From: Massilia sp. ZL223
GTDB taxonomy: Bacteria > Pseudomonadota > Gammaproteobacteria > Burkholderiales > Burkholderiaceae_D
Assembly: GCF_018119395.1 (NCBI RefSeq)
Contig: NZ_JAGPWD010000005.1
Location: forward strand, 1-64,000
Direction: 5' to 3'
DNA: 64,000 bases
The first letter of the stretch is position 1, and each line of letters starts with the position of its first letter. The notes under the pieces are model-generated. The model ran no database searches. It was not told where the DNA came from and was given only the letters and a program-made list of their open reading frames with translations. Below, piece by piece: positions 1 through 10,847 of the stretch. The translations under genes and the position numbers were made by a program.

Positions 1-168
1 TATTTGCCTTGTCGAATACCTGGAGAGGTCGCGGGAAAAGTGAGAATCCGCGCAGAAGTTCCGCTCGAGCCATGGCATCATTCCGGGACTTCGACGCTTG
101 CCGCGCACCGTCGTCTTCCGACCCTTCCGCACGGCGGGGCGGGACATCTCCTCATTGAAAGGATACTG

Positions 169-708
169 ATGAAACCTGTAGTCCAGGCCGCACTGGGTCT
201 AACGCTGGTCTTTACCGCCCCTGCATTCGCCGCCGCCCCGGCGCCCGCGGCGCCAACGGCGGCGCCAAGCCCTGCACACGTCAAGGCCGCGCAGGATCTC
301 CTTGCAGCGATGCAGGCCGAGAAGTTGATGCGCGGCGTCGCCGCACGCAGCCGCTACCAGAGTGAAGCGCAGCGGCAGGCGGTGTCCGCAAGGCTCGAGA
401 AAACGCCGCCAACGGAGATCTATCGACGCCTTGCGGCGCCGGTAGCGCAGCTGGTTTCCGTGGATACCGCGACCGAAATGACCCGTTTCTACACGACATC
501 CTATGGCAAGCAGGTCATCCACAAGAAGTACAACAGCGGCACCGAGATCATGATGCCGGGAATGAAGCCGGTCGTCCCGCCGGAAGAAAAGAAAGAGCGC
601 AAGCGCGCCGCCTATGTCAAGGCGAGCAAGGAACTTGCGGATGCGGAACTTGCCATCGAGCGCGAGGCGTTCAAGCTCCTGCAAGAGATCAACAAGGAAA
701 AGCGCTGA
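169..708 (+). CDS. Exported hypothetical protein, DUF2059-like
   Basis: 179 aa. The ATG at 169 is chosen over the longer in-frame reading because AAAGGA lies just upstream and the protein then begins with a clean signal peptide (hydrophobic core about residues 5-20, cut near AFA-AAP). An Ala/Pro linker follows, then a helical domain. A segment around residues 95-115 (VSVDTATEMTRFYTTSYGK) resembles the DUF2059 signature, in which an acidic/Leu helix precedes a Fy.t..G motif. The C-terminus is Lys/Glu-rich and probably coiled. A periplasmic location is inferred. The function is unknown and the DUF2059 match is tentative. Confidence 0.6.
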   Translation: MKPVVQAALGLTLVFTAPAFAAAPAPAAPTAAPSPAHVKAAQDLLAAMQAEKLMRGVAARSRYQSEAQRQAVSARLEKTPPTEIYRRLAAPVAQLVSVDTATEMTRFYTTSYGKQVIHKKYNSGTEIMMPGMKPVVPPEEKKERKRAAYVKASKELADAELAIEREAFKLLQEINKEKR

Positions 709-856
709 GACCTACGGCGCTCTTTCCAGGGCCACGACGATGAAGCGAGCACTGTGCATTTGCAGCCGGAGCCGCTTGCCTTGTCACACTGCCGGAAGCA
801 AGGGCCGCCCGATTCCTGCGCGCCGCCGCGCAGGCGGCGCCAGGCAGCCGGCAGGG

Positions 857-1255
857 TCAGGACTGCGGCGCCATCCAGACCAGGTTCCACAGATGGCCGT
901 CGATGTCCTCGAAGCCCTGGTCGTACATGAAGCCGTGATCCTCCGGCGGATGCGGCGTGCGTCCGCCGGCCGCCACCGCCTTGGCGATCAGGCTGTCCAC
1001 TTCTTCCCGGCTCTCGCAACTCAGGCAGATGATGACCTCGTTGGCCTCCCTGGCTTGCACGAGGGGCTTGTCGATCAGCGACTTGAAGAAGGCTTCGGTC
1101 ATCAGCATGACGTGGATGCTGTCCGGCACGACGTCCATGAAGGCCGCGTTCTCGTTGCTGAATCGTGGATTCATACGGAAACCGAGCGCGGAAAAGAAGG
1201 CCTTGGATTTGTCCAGGTCCTTGACGGCCAGGTTGAAAATGATCTGCTTGTTCAT
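857..1255 (-). CDS. VOC (glyoxalase/bleomycin-resistance fold) family protein
   Basis: 132 aa, starting at MNKQIIF. An in-frame upstream extension lacks family character. The βαβββ repeats of the vicinal oxygen chelate fold can be followed: N-terminal NLAVKDLDKSKAFFSALGF, a central stretch on AFMDV and HVMLMT, and a C-terminal half with GFMYDQGFEDIDGHLWNLVW. The ending on DxDGHLWxLVW is typical of the stand-alone PhnB/YaeR-like subgroup. The substrate cannot be told. It stands alone and divergently from the lipoprotein gene at 1436. Confidence 0.8.
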   Translation of the reverse strand: MNKQIIFNLAVKDLDKSKAFFSALGFRMNPRFSNENAAFMDVVPDSIHVMLMTEAFFKSLIDKPLVQAREANEVIICLSCESREEVDSLIAKAVAAGGRTPHPPEDHGFMYDQGFEDIDGHLWNLVWMAPQS

Positions 1256-1435
1256 GACGTCCTCTCGTCGAGCGGTGGATGGGTAGGGGCCTGCAACTTG
1301 ACGACGAATGAAGACGCATAAAATCGACAAGGAGGCGAAAAAATAACGCAGACCGGTTTGATCTACGTTAAACCATCCGTCCGCCCTTGACCCAGAATGG
1401 CCGAGTTCGCCACGCCTTCAGGAGCGCAGACGGGA

Positions 1436-1825
1436 ATGCTGATGAGATGGATAGGTGCCTGCCTGCTGGCGCTCGGCCTCCTGCAGGGATGCTCGGACTA
1501 CACCGTCGAGGCGCAGATCCACTCGCTCGGCGACGAGTTCTTCACGCCGCAAGCATGGGCCAGCGCCGACCAGGCCGGCCGCGGCCGCATGGTCGCCTCC
1601 TTCCTCAGCCAGTACCCGCCGCAGCGGCTCACCAGCGATGACGTCAGGGACCTGCTCGGCGCACCGACCGGCGCCGCCGACCATCCGGAAGACCTGGCTT
1701 ACTTCGTCGGTCCCACCACCGTCGAAAGCCGCTACGGCAAGGGCTACCTGCTGATCTTCGTGATCGACCGGGAAACCGGACGGGTCGCGCAGGTGCGCAT
1801 CTTCCCGCCGGTGACGATCGCCTGA
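1436..1825 (+). CDS. Small lipoprotein of unknown function
   Basis: 129 aa from the ATG at 1436, or 127 aa from the ATG two codons later. AGGAG at about 1420 favours the first. The N-terminus is a lipoprotein signal: MRW, a Leu-rich core, then the lipobox LLQGC with Cys about residue 19. The mature part contains SFLSQYPPQRLTSDDVRDLLG and later YLLIFVIDRETGRVAQVRIFPP, an SmpA/BamE-like impression (a regulatory β-hairpin after a DV..LLG helix), but I cannot assign it firmly. Predicted to be membrane-anchored. Confidence 0.7.
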   Translation: MLMRWIGACLLALGLLQGCSDYTVEAQIHSLGDEFFTPQAWASADQAGRGRMVASFLSQYPPQRLTSDDVRDLLGAPTGAADHPEDLAYFVGPTTVESRYGKGYLLIFVIDRETGRVAQVRIFPPVTIA

Positions 1826-1916
1826 CGCCAGCGCATTGCCGCTATAGCCACTGCCCGGTTTTTCGTGCACACTATGTACCGCGCCTCCAGCGCATTCGTG
1901 CCGAACCGGGAATTTG

Positions 1917-2258
1917 ATGAAACGCCTGCTGATCGTCCTGCTGCTCGTGATAATGCCGTTCCAGTCCGTCTGGGCGGCTGCGTGCGCCTGCTGCGTCGGC
2001 GGCGACGGCAAGGCCGTCCAGCAGACCAGCCAGTCGCTCGGCCAGCAGCAAGCCGACGATGGCGACGACGCCGCCGCCAAGCCCTGCTGCGACAACGGCT
2101 GCGACATCTGCCATCACTTGTCGGCCAGCGCGATCCCGTCCGCCAATCCCGACTTGCCCCTGCCGAAAGGCGCCCCGCACCTGCGCGGCGAACTGCGGCG
2201 CTACGTCTCGCACATCCCCGACCTGATCCCGCCGCCCGACCGGCCGCTCCGCGCCTGA
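1917..2258 (+). CDS. czcI: CzcI-like small exported cysteine-rich protein of the metal efflux operon
   Basis: 113 aa. A TTG directly precedes the ATG, and the ATG (MKRLLIVLLLVI) is used. The signal peptide MPFQSVWAAA closely resembles the start of CzcI proteins, which precede czcC in Cupriavidus-type operons. The mature part is unusual in having many cysteines (CACC near residues 22-25, then CC, CDIC and HH at about residues 60-70), suggesting metal binding in the periplasm. It lies 81 bp before the TolC-family gene and is probably its operon leader. CzcI is regarded as a regulator or modulator of czc; its action is not settled. Confidence 0.6.
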   Translation: MKRLLIVLLLVIMPFQSVWAAACACCVGGDGKAVQQTSQSLGQQQADDGDDAAAKPCCDNGCDICHHLSASAIPSANPDLPLPKGAPHLRGELRRYVSHIPDLIPPPDRPLRA

Positions 2259-2339
2259 CCCGGCGGGAGACCCGATCCATCACGCCGCTTCGCGCGGCGC
2301 ACGGTGCCCGCCGAACCTTGACCTGTTCGGAGCCACACC

Positions 2340-3578
2340 ATGACATCCCTGTTGAAGCCGCTCACCCTGGCGGCAATCCTGTTCGCGGCCATCCTGGCGC
2401 CCGCCGCGGCACAGCATGACGCGCCCCTCACGCTGGCGGAGGCCATCGAGCTGGCCCTGCGCGCCAATCCCGCGCTGCGCGCCGCCGCCAGCGAAGTCGC
2501 CGCCAAGGACGGCGCGCTGGCGCAGGCGAAGGCCCTGCCCAATCCCGAGCTGGAAGTGCTGCGCGAAGGCCAGCGGCGCGAACGCCGCGCCACCACGGCC
2601 CAGCTGAGCATTCCCTTCGAACTGGGCGGCAAGCGCGCCGCCCGCGCCGACGCCGCGCGCGAAGAACGCGGCCTGGCGGCGCTCGCGCTGGCGGACTTGC
2701 GGGTCCAGGTGCGCGCGGATACCAGCGCCGCCTTTTATGAGCTGGCCGCCGCCATCGAACGCCACCGCATGGACCAGGAACTGGCTGCGCTCGCCGCCCG
2801 CGCCGCCGAGGCGGCGGCCAAGCGCGTCGAGGCGGGCAAGGTGTCGCCGGTCGACGAGACCCGCGCCCGCGTGGCCCAGGCCGGCGCACGGATCGAGGTC
2901 ATCCAGGCGGCGCGCAACCTCGAGAGTGCGCGCATCCGCCTGGCGGCCCTGTGGGGCGGGGAGGGAGCCAGTTTGCAGATCGCCCTCCCGGCCGGCGACC
3001 TCCCGCCGGCCGTGCCCTTGCCGCAGCTCGCCGCCCGGCTCGACCAGGCGCCTGCCATGCAGCGCGCACGCGCCCAGCTCCGCCACCGCGAAGCGCTGGC
3101 GCAGGTGGAGCGCACGCGCCGCATCCCCGATGTCACGCTGATCGTCGGCGCCCGCCGCGAGGGCCTGGACGAACGCGACCAGGCCGTGGTCGGCGTCTCG
3201 CTGCCGCTCCCGCTGTTCAATCGCAACCAGGGCGCGCTGCTTGAGGCGCTGCGGCGCGTCGACAAGGCGCGGGACGAAGAGGAGGCCGAGCGTGTGCGCC
3301 TGCAGTCCGAGCTGGCCCAGGCCCACGCCCGCCTCAGGGCCGCCCTGGAAGAATCCGCGCTGATCGCGGCCGAGATCCTGCCGGGCGCGGAAAGCGCCTA
3401 CCGCGCCGCCAGCCGCGGCGCCGAGCTCGGGAAGTTCGGCATCCTCGACGTGCTCGACGCCCAGCGCACCCTGTTCCAATCGAAGACCCAGTATCTGAAC
3501 GCCGCCGCGGAGAGCCACCGCGCGGCGGCCGACATCGCTCGGCTGACCGGCACGTCCGCCGTCCAGGAGACCCCATGA
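2340..3578 (+). CDS. czcC: Outer-membrane efflux channel of the CzcC/TolC family
   Basis: 412 aa. Signal peptide at residues 1-24 (ending PAAAQHD), then two Ala/Arg/Glu-rich outer-membrane efflux repeats, as in TolC-family proteins. LTLAEAIELALRANPALRAA marks the first repeat and GKFGILDVLDAQRTLFQ the second. It should form the trimeric exit duct for the RND pump encoded downstream. Length fits CzcC/CusC-type channels. Its stop codon overlaps the next start (ATGA at 3575-3578), showing translational coupling with the adaptor gene. No lipobox is seen. Confidence 0.9.
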   Translation: MTSLLKPLTLAAILFAAILAPAAAQHDAPLTLAEAIELALRANPALRAAASEVAAKDGALAQAKALPNPELEVLREGQRRERRATTAQLSIPFELGGKRAARADAAREERGLAALALADLRVQVRADTSAAFYELAAAIERHRMDQELAALAARAAEAAAKRVEAGKVSPVDETRARVAQAGARIEVIQAARNLESARIRLAALWGGEGASLQIALPAGDLPPAVPLPQLAARLDQAPAMQRARAQLRHREALAQVERTRRIPDVTLIVGARREGLDERDQAVVGVSLPLPLFNRNQGALLEALRRVDKARDEEEAERVRLQSELAQAHARLRAALEESALIAAEILPGAESAYRAASRGAELGKFGILDVLDAQRTLFQSKTQYLNAAAESHRAAADIARLTGTSAVQETP

Positions 3579-4750
3579 ACAAGCAGCAAATGAAAGTGGT
3601 GGCCGTCATGCTGGCGGTGGCCCTGGCCATCGCGGCCCTGGTGCTGGTGCGCGGCCGCGCGCCTGCCGCGCAGGACGAACACGCCGTTGAAAGCGAGCAG
3701 GAAGAACACAAGGACGACGGCGTGATCCGCTTCACCGACGCACAGGTAAAAGCCGCCGGCATCACGCTGCAGGACGCCGGTCCCATGCAGATGGAAACCT
3801 TCATCCGCATGCCGGGCCAGATCGCCCTCAACGAAGACCGCACCGCCCACGTCACGCCGCGCGCTGCGGGCGCTGTGGAAGCGGTGCCCGCCAACCTGGG
3901 TGACCGGGTGCGCCAGGGCGAGGTGCTGGCGGTGATCGCCAGCGCCGACGTGGCGGCCCAGCGCGGCGCGCTGGCGGCGGCGCAGCAGCGCCTGGCCTAC
4001 GCCCGCAAGCTGCACGCGTCCGAGAAGCAGCTGTGGGAAGAACGGATCTCCGCCCGCCAGGACTACCTCAAGGCCGAGCAGGAACTGCACGAAGCGGAAA
4101 TCGCCCTGCAGGGCGCGCGCCAGCAATTGCAAGCCCTCGGCACCAGCGCGGCGGGCAACTCCAACCGCCTGCAGATCCGCGCGCCGTTCGACGGGGTCAT
4201 CGTCGAGAAGCACATCACCTTGGGCGAAATGGTGGGCGCCGACACCCGCGTGTTCACCCTGACCGACCTGTCCACCGTATGGGCCGACGTGGTGGTCCCG
4301 GCGAAGGACCTCGACATCGTGCGCGTCGGCACCGACGCCGTGATCCGCTCGATCGCCTCCAGCACCTCGGCGCCGGGCAAGGTGAGCTTCGTCAGTTCGC
4401 TGGTGGGCGAGGCCTCGCGCTCGGCCACCGCGCGCGTGGTGCTGGCCAATCCCGGCGCCGCCTGGCGGCCCGGCCTGGCGGTGAACGTCGACGTGGTCAC
4501 CGGCGCCAGCCAGGTGGCGGTGGCGGTGCCGCGCGAAGCCATCCAGACCGACGACGGGCGCCAGGTGGTCTACAAGCGCGTGCCGGAGGGCTTCGTGGCC
4601 CAGCCGGTCGCCACCAGCCGCTCGGACGGGCGTTTCGTCGAAATCAGCTCCGGCCTGCGCGCCGGAGAGCGCATCGCCGCCGCCGGCAGTTTCGCCATCA
4701 AGGCGCAACAGGGTATAACCGCAGGCAAGGGCGCGGACGATCATCACTGA
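3575..4750 (+). CDS. czcB: Periplasmic adaptor (membrane fusion protein) of RND metal efflux, CzcB type
   Basis: 391 aa. One N-terminal membrane anchor (residues 8-24). A lipoyl/barrel-sandwich half around residues 88-120 (PRAAGAVEAVPANLGDRVRQG), a coiled-coil hairpin at 125-190, the second lipoyl half with IRAPFDGVIVEKHITLGEMV, then β-barrel and membrane-proximal domains. The Glu/His-rich stretch after the anchor (EHAVESEQEEHKDD) and the C-terminal DDHH may bind metal. It links CzcA to the outer-membrane channel in the CzcCBA complex. The next gene starts 13 bp downstream with its own GGAAGG. Confidence 0.9.
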   Translation: MNKQQMKVVAVMLAVALAIAALVLVRGRAPAAQDEHAVESEQEEHKDDGVIRFTDAQVKAAGITLQDAGPMQMETFIRMPGQIALNEDRTAHVTPRAAGAVEAVPANLGDRVRQGEVLAVIASADVAAQRGALAAAQQRLAYARKLHASEKQLWEERISARQDYLKAEQELHEAEIALQGARQQLQALGTSAAGNSNRLQIRAPFDGVIVEKHITLGEMVGADTRVFTLTDLSTVWADVVVPAKDLDIVRVGTDAVIRSIASSTSAPGKVSFVSSLVGEASRSATARVVLANPGAAWRPGLAVNVDVVTGASQVAVAVPREAIQTDDGRQVVYKRVPEGFVAQPVATSRSDGRFVEISSGLRAGERIAAAGSFAIKAQQGITAGKGADDHH

Positions 4751-4763
4751 CGGGAAGGCGAGC

Positions 4764-7907
<3,144 letters not shown>

Positions 7908-8118
7908 AATGCACTGTCTTTCAAGTCATATTTCGGCGGCATTTTTTGTGTCGCGGCGTTTTGCCATCATTGCAGCAAAAATATCCGTCAGACAACTCAA
8001 CCGTGCCATGTCCCTGATGGCATAAGTGGTATAGTTGGCCGTTTATCTCATTCGTGTAGCTACACGTGCACGAGAGACGCCGCGTACCCACCCGACAAAT
8101 CAAAAAAAGGATAGTCCG
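7908..8118 (+). promoter_or_regulatory. Intergenic leader of the stressosome operon, with a perfect 14-bp palindrome
   Basis: 211 bp without a gene. AAAATGC at 7906 pairs with GCATTTT at 7939 followed by a T run, a weak terminator candidate for czcA. TATAGT at 8030-8035 could be a -10, but no good -35 is seen. CGTGTAGCTACACG at 8053-8066 is a perfect palindrome, placed where it would be early in the transcript or over a promoter; it could be an operator. A purine-rich AAAAAAAGGA just before the start at 8119 serves as ribosome-binding site. Confidence 0.4.
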
Positions 8119-8985
8119 ATGACCACTAAGGATGACGCAACCCGTATCAGCCAGATGTTGCAGGAGAACCAGGCGGCGATCGGCGCCGATTGGCTGGCCC
8201 AGCTGGAAGCGCTGGCCGTGCGCGGCACCAGCGCGTCCCGCGAGCAGTTGCGTAACCACACCCAGCAATTCCTGGCCGCGTTCAGCGCCGCCACCCGTGC
8301 TGGCGAACTGGACAACATCGACCACCGCTCCTGGGACGAGGTGCGCGACCTGCTGGGCGAGATCTCATCCACCCGCGCCAAGTCGGGCTCCACGCCGAGC
8401 GAAACCGCGACCTTCGTGTTCTCGCTCAAGCAAGCCCTGTTCGCGCGCCTGCGCGCGGTCTTCGCGGCCGAGCCGGAAGCGCTGGCCACGGCCTCGTGGA
8501 CCATCAACACCCTGCTGGACAAGCTGGGCCTGTACACCATCGAAGTGTTCCAGAAGACCAAGGACCTGATCATCGTGCGCCAGCAGCAGGAACTGCTGGA
8601 GCTCTCGACCCCGGTCGTCAAGCTGTGGAACGGCATCCTGGCGCTGCCCCTGATCGGCACCCTGGACTCGGCCCGCACCCAGGTGGTGATGGAAAACATC
8701 CTGCAAAAGATCGTTGACACCGGCGCCATGATCGCCATCATCGATATCACCGGCGTGCCGACCGTGGACACCCTGGTGGCCCAGCACCTGATGAAGACCA
8801 TCGCCGCGGCGCGTCTGATGGGCGCGGACTGCATCATCAGCGGCATCCGCCCGCAGATCGCACAGACCATCGTGCACCTCGGCGTGAACCTGGAAGACGT
8901 GATGACCAAGGCCACCCTGGCCGACGCCTTCCTGGTCGCGCTCGAGCGCACCGGCACCGCCCTCATCGCCAAGCAGGCCGCCTGA
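8119..8985 (+). CDS. rsbR: Stressosome scaffold protein RsbR, RsbRD-type N-terminus plus STAS domain
   Basis: 288 aa, from the ATG preceded by AAAAGGA. Residues 1-165 are an all-helical RsbRD_N-like sensor domain (a Trp in IGADWLAQLE, and HRSWDEVRDLLGE). The turn LSTPVVKLWNGILALPLIG leads into the STAS domain. Both phosphorylatable threonines of the RsbR family are present: T218 in GVPTVDT and T250 in RPQIAQT. In Bacillus, RsbR and RsbS form the stressosome that holds the kinase RsbT until stress. The signal sensed here is unknown, since no haem or PAS motif is seen. First gene of a six-gene operon. Confidence 0.9.
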   Translation: MTTKDDATRISQMLQENQAAIGADWLAQLEALAVRGTSASREQLRNHTQQFLAAFSAATRAGELDNIDHRSWDEVRDLLGEISSTRAKSGSTPSETATFVFSLKQALFARLRAVFAAEPEALATASWTINTLLDKLGLYTIEVFQKTKDLIIVRQQQELLELSTPVVKLWNGILALPLIGTLDSARTQVVMENILQKIVDTGAMIAIIDITGVPTVDTLVAQHLMKTIAAARLMGADCIISGIRPQIAQTIVHLGVNLEDVMTKATLADAFLVALERTGTALIAKQAA

Positions 8986-8995
8986 GAGCCGCACC

Positions 8996-9352
8996 ATGGA
9001 ACGGATTCCTATCCTGCGCATGGGCGACCTGCTGCTCGTGACGATCCAGGTCGACATGCATGACCGTCTCGCCATGACCCTGCAGGACGACCTGACCGAA
9101 CGGATCGTGCGCGACAACGCCAAGGGCGTCCTGATCGACATCTCCGCGCTCGACCTGGTCGATTCCTTCATTGGGCGTATGATCAGCAACACCGCCGCGA
9201 TGGCCCGCGTGCTGGACGCCCAGACGGTCGTCGTGGGCATGCAGCCCGCGGTCGCGATCACGCTCGTCGAGCTGGGCCTGACCCTGCACGGCGTGAAGAC
9301 CGCGCTCAACGTCGAAAAGGGCATGGCCCTGCTAGGAAAGAGCTACAAGTGA
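8996..9352 (+). CDS. rsbS: Stressosome STAS protein RsbS (RsbT antagonist)
   Basis: 118 aa single STAS domain. The phosphorylation region LIDISALDLVDSFIGRMI is kept almost as in Bacillus RsbS, with the acceptor serine at S57 (S59 in Bacillus). RsbT would phosphorylate this serine on stress and then be released. It starts 10 bp after rsbR, and its stop overlaps the start of rsbT (TGATG at 9350-9354), consistent with fixed stoichiometry in the stressosome. Confidence 0.92.
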   Translation: MERIPILRMGDLLLVTIQVDMHDRLAMTLQDDLTERIVRDNAKGVLIDISALDLVDSFIGRMISNTAAMARVLDAQTVVVGMQPAVAITLVELGLTLHGVKTALNVEKGMALLGKSYK

Positions 9353-9819
9353 TGGGTGACGCGCATACCAATGCAGTCCTGTTCGAGTCCGAGTTGCTGG
9401 ATCGCCACCGCCAGCAGCGCACGGGGCGGGTGATCCTGCCGCTGCGTTCGGACGAGGACGTGGTCGGGCTGCGCAAGCAGGTGCGCGAACGTGCGGTGGC
9501 GATCGCTTTGTCCCTGGTCGACCAGACCAAGCTGGTCACCGCGGCCAGCGAGCTGGCCCGCAACACGCTCAAGTATGGCGGCGGCGGCGAAGTCTGCCTC
9601 GACGCCCTGTCGGACGGCGTGCGCCAGGGCATCGGACTGGTGTTCGTCGACGCCGGACCGGGCATTTCCGATCTCGACAGCGCACTGCGCGACGGTTTCA
9701 CGACCGGCGGCGGCCTGGGCCTGGGCCTGGGCGGTTCCAAGCGCCTGGTCGACGAATTCGATATCGACAGCCGTCCGGGCGAGGGTACAGCCGTCTCGGT
9801 GGTCAAATGGAAACGCTGA
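9352..9819 (+). CDS. rsbT: RsbT-like serine/threonine kinase (GHKL ATPase), switch protein
   Basis: 155 aa. The ATG at 9352 is chosen; a GTG one codon earlier is possible. Complete GHKL ATP-binding set: N-box ELARNTLKYG, G1 box DAGPGI, G2 region GGGLGLGLGG with a following LVDEF. In the Bacillus pathway RsbT is the kinase for RsbR/RsbS and, once freed, the activator of a partner. Here no RsbU-type phosphatase or sigma factor follows, so its partner may be one of the downstream ATPase or kinase proteins. Its 3' end overlaps the next gene by 13 bp. Confidence 0.88.
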   Translation: MGDAHTNAVLFESELLDRHRQQRTGRVILPLRSDEDVVGLRKQVRERAVAIALSLVDQTKLVTAASELARNTLKYGGGGEVCLDALSDGVRQGIGLVFVDAGPGISDLDSALRDGFTTGGGLGLGLGGSKRLVDEFDIDSRPGEGTAVSVVKWKR

Positions 9820-10847
9820 TCAGTTCACGGACGCCGCAGACCGTCTTCGCCATCCTGCATGCCAGCGACGTCTCGGCCGCGCGCCGCGCGGGCCAGCGGC
9901 TGGCCGATTCGCTCGGCTATACCGAAACGCGCGCCGGCCAGCTGGCGCTGATCATCACCGAGGCCGCCACCAACATCCTCAAGCATGCGGGCGAGGGCGA
10001 GGTCCACATCGGGCCCGCCCAGTCGGCGTCGGGCATCGGGATCGACGTGCTGGCCATGGACAAGGGACCGGGCATCGCCGACCTGGGCTACAGCCTGATC
10101 GACGGCGTCTCGACCGCCGGCACCGCAGGCACCGGCCTGGGGGCGCTGCGCCGCCTCTCCGACGAATTCGACGTCTACTCGGAACATGGCAAGGGCGCGG
10201 TTTTCTTCATGCGCCTGTGGCGCGACGTGCCGCCGCCGGAACACTGCGGGCTCGATGTCGGCGCGCTGTGGGTGCCGATGGCGGGCGAGGAGGACTGCGG
10301 CGACGGCTGGGCGGTCAGCTGCGGACGCCATGGCGCCAGCTTGCTGGCGGCGGACGGACTGGGGCATGGTCCGGAAGCGGCCAAGGCCGCCAACGCCGCG
10401 ATCGGCGCGCTGGAAGCGCGTCCCGGCATCGAGGCGGGTGAGCTGATGCACGCCGCCAACGACGCCTTGCGCATCACGCGCGGGGCGGCGCTCGCCACCG
10501 CGCGCATCGATTACCGGAGCGACGAGCTGCGCTTCGCCGGCGTGGGCAACATCGCCGGCATCGTGACGGACGGCGTGCGCCGCGCCCTGGTCTCGCACAA
10601 CGGCATCGTCGGCCACAACATGCGCAAGGTGCAGGAATTCACCCTGCCGTTCCCGGTCGGGGCCCTGTGCATCCTGCATTCGGACGGCATCCAGACCCAG
10701 TGGGACCTGGGCCGCTATCCGGGACTGGAAGGGCGCAGCCCGGCCCTGATCGCGGCGGTCCTGATGCGCGACTACATCCGCCGCCGCGACGACGCACTGG
10801 TGCTGGTCGTCAGGCGCCATGGCGCGCACCGCGGGATGGACCGATGA
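9807..10847 (+). CDS. rsbX: GHKL ATPase fused to a SpoIIE/RsbX-type PP2C phosphatase
   Basis: 346 aa, two domains. Residues 1-135: an anti-sigma-factor-like ATPase with N-box EAATNILKHA, G1 DKGPGI and G2 GTGLGALRRLSDEF. Residues 145-340: a PP2C phosphatase with DGLGHG (metal-binding Asp), HSDGIQ and RDDALVLVV, resembling RsbX. The likely job is removing phosphate from RsbR/RsbS to reset the stressosome. The fused ATPase sets it apart from Bacillus RsbX, which is the phosphatase alone. Embedded by overlaps on both sides (ATGA with the next gene). The symbol is by analogy. Confidence 0.8.
   Translation: METLISSRTPQTVFAILHASDVSAARRAGQRLADSLGYTETRAGQLALIITEAATNILKHAGEGEVHIGPAQSASGIGIDVLAMDKGPGIADLGYSLIDGVSTAGTAGTGLGALRRLSDEFDVYSEHGKGAVFFMRLWRDVPPPEHCGLDVGALWVPMAGEEDCGDGWAVSCGRHGASLLAADGLGHGPEAAKAANAAIGALEARPGIEAGELMHAANDALRITRGAALATARIDYRSDELRFAGVGNIAGIVTDGVRRALVSHNGIVGHNMRKVQEFTLPFPVGALCILHSDGIQTQWDLGRYPGLEGRSPALIAAVLMRDYIRRRDDALVLVVRRHGAHRGMDR

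Noticed and set aside
816..833. CTGCGCG-ccgc-CGCGCAG hairpin between the first gene and the VOC gene
   Set aside because: Perfect 7-bp stem but no T run on either side; in such GC-rich sequence it could arise by chance.
1299..1325. TTGACG...TAAAAT upstream of the lipoprotein gene
   Set aside because: The spacer is only 15 bp and the site is more than 100 bp from the start codon; not strong enough to list as a promoter.
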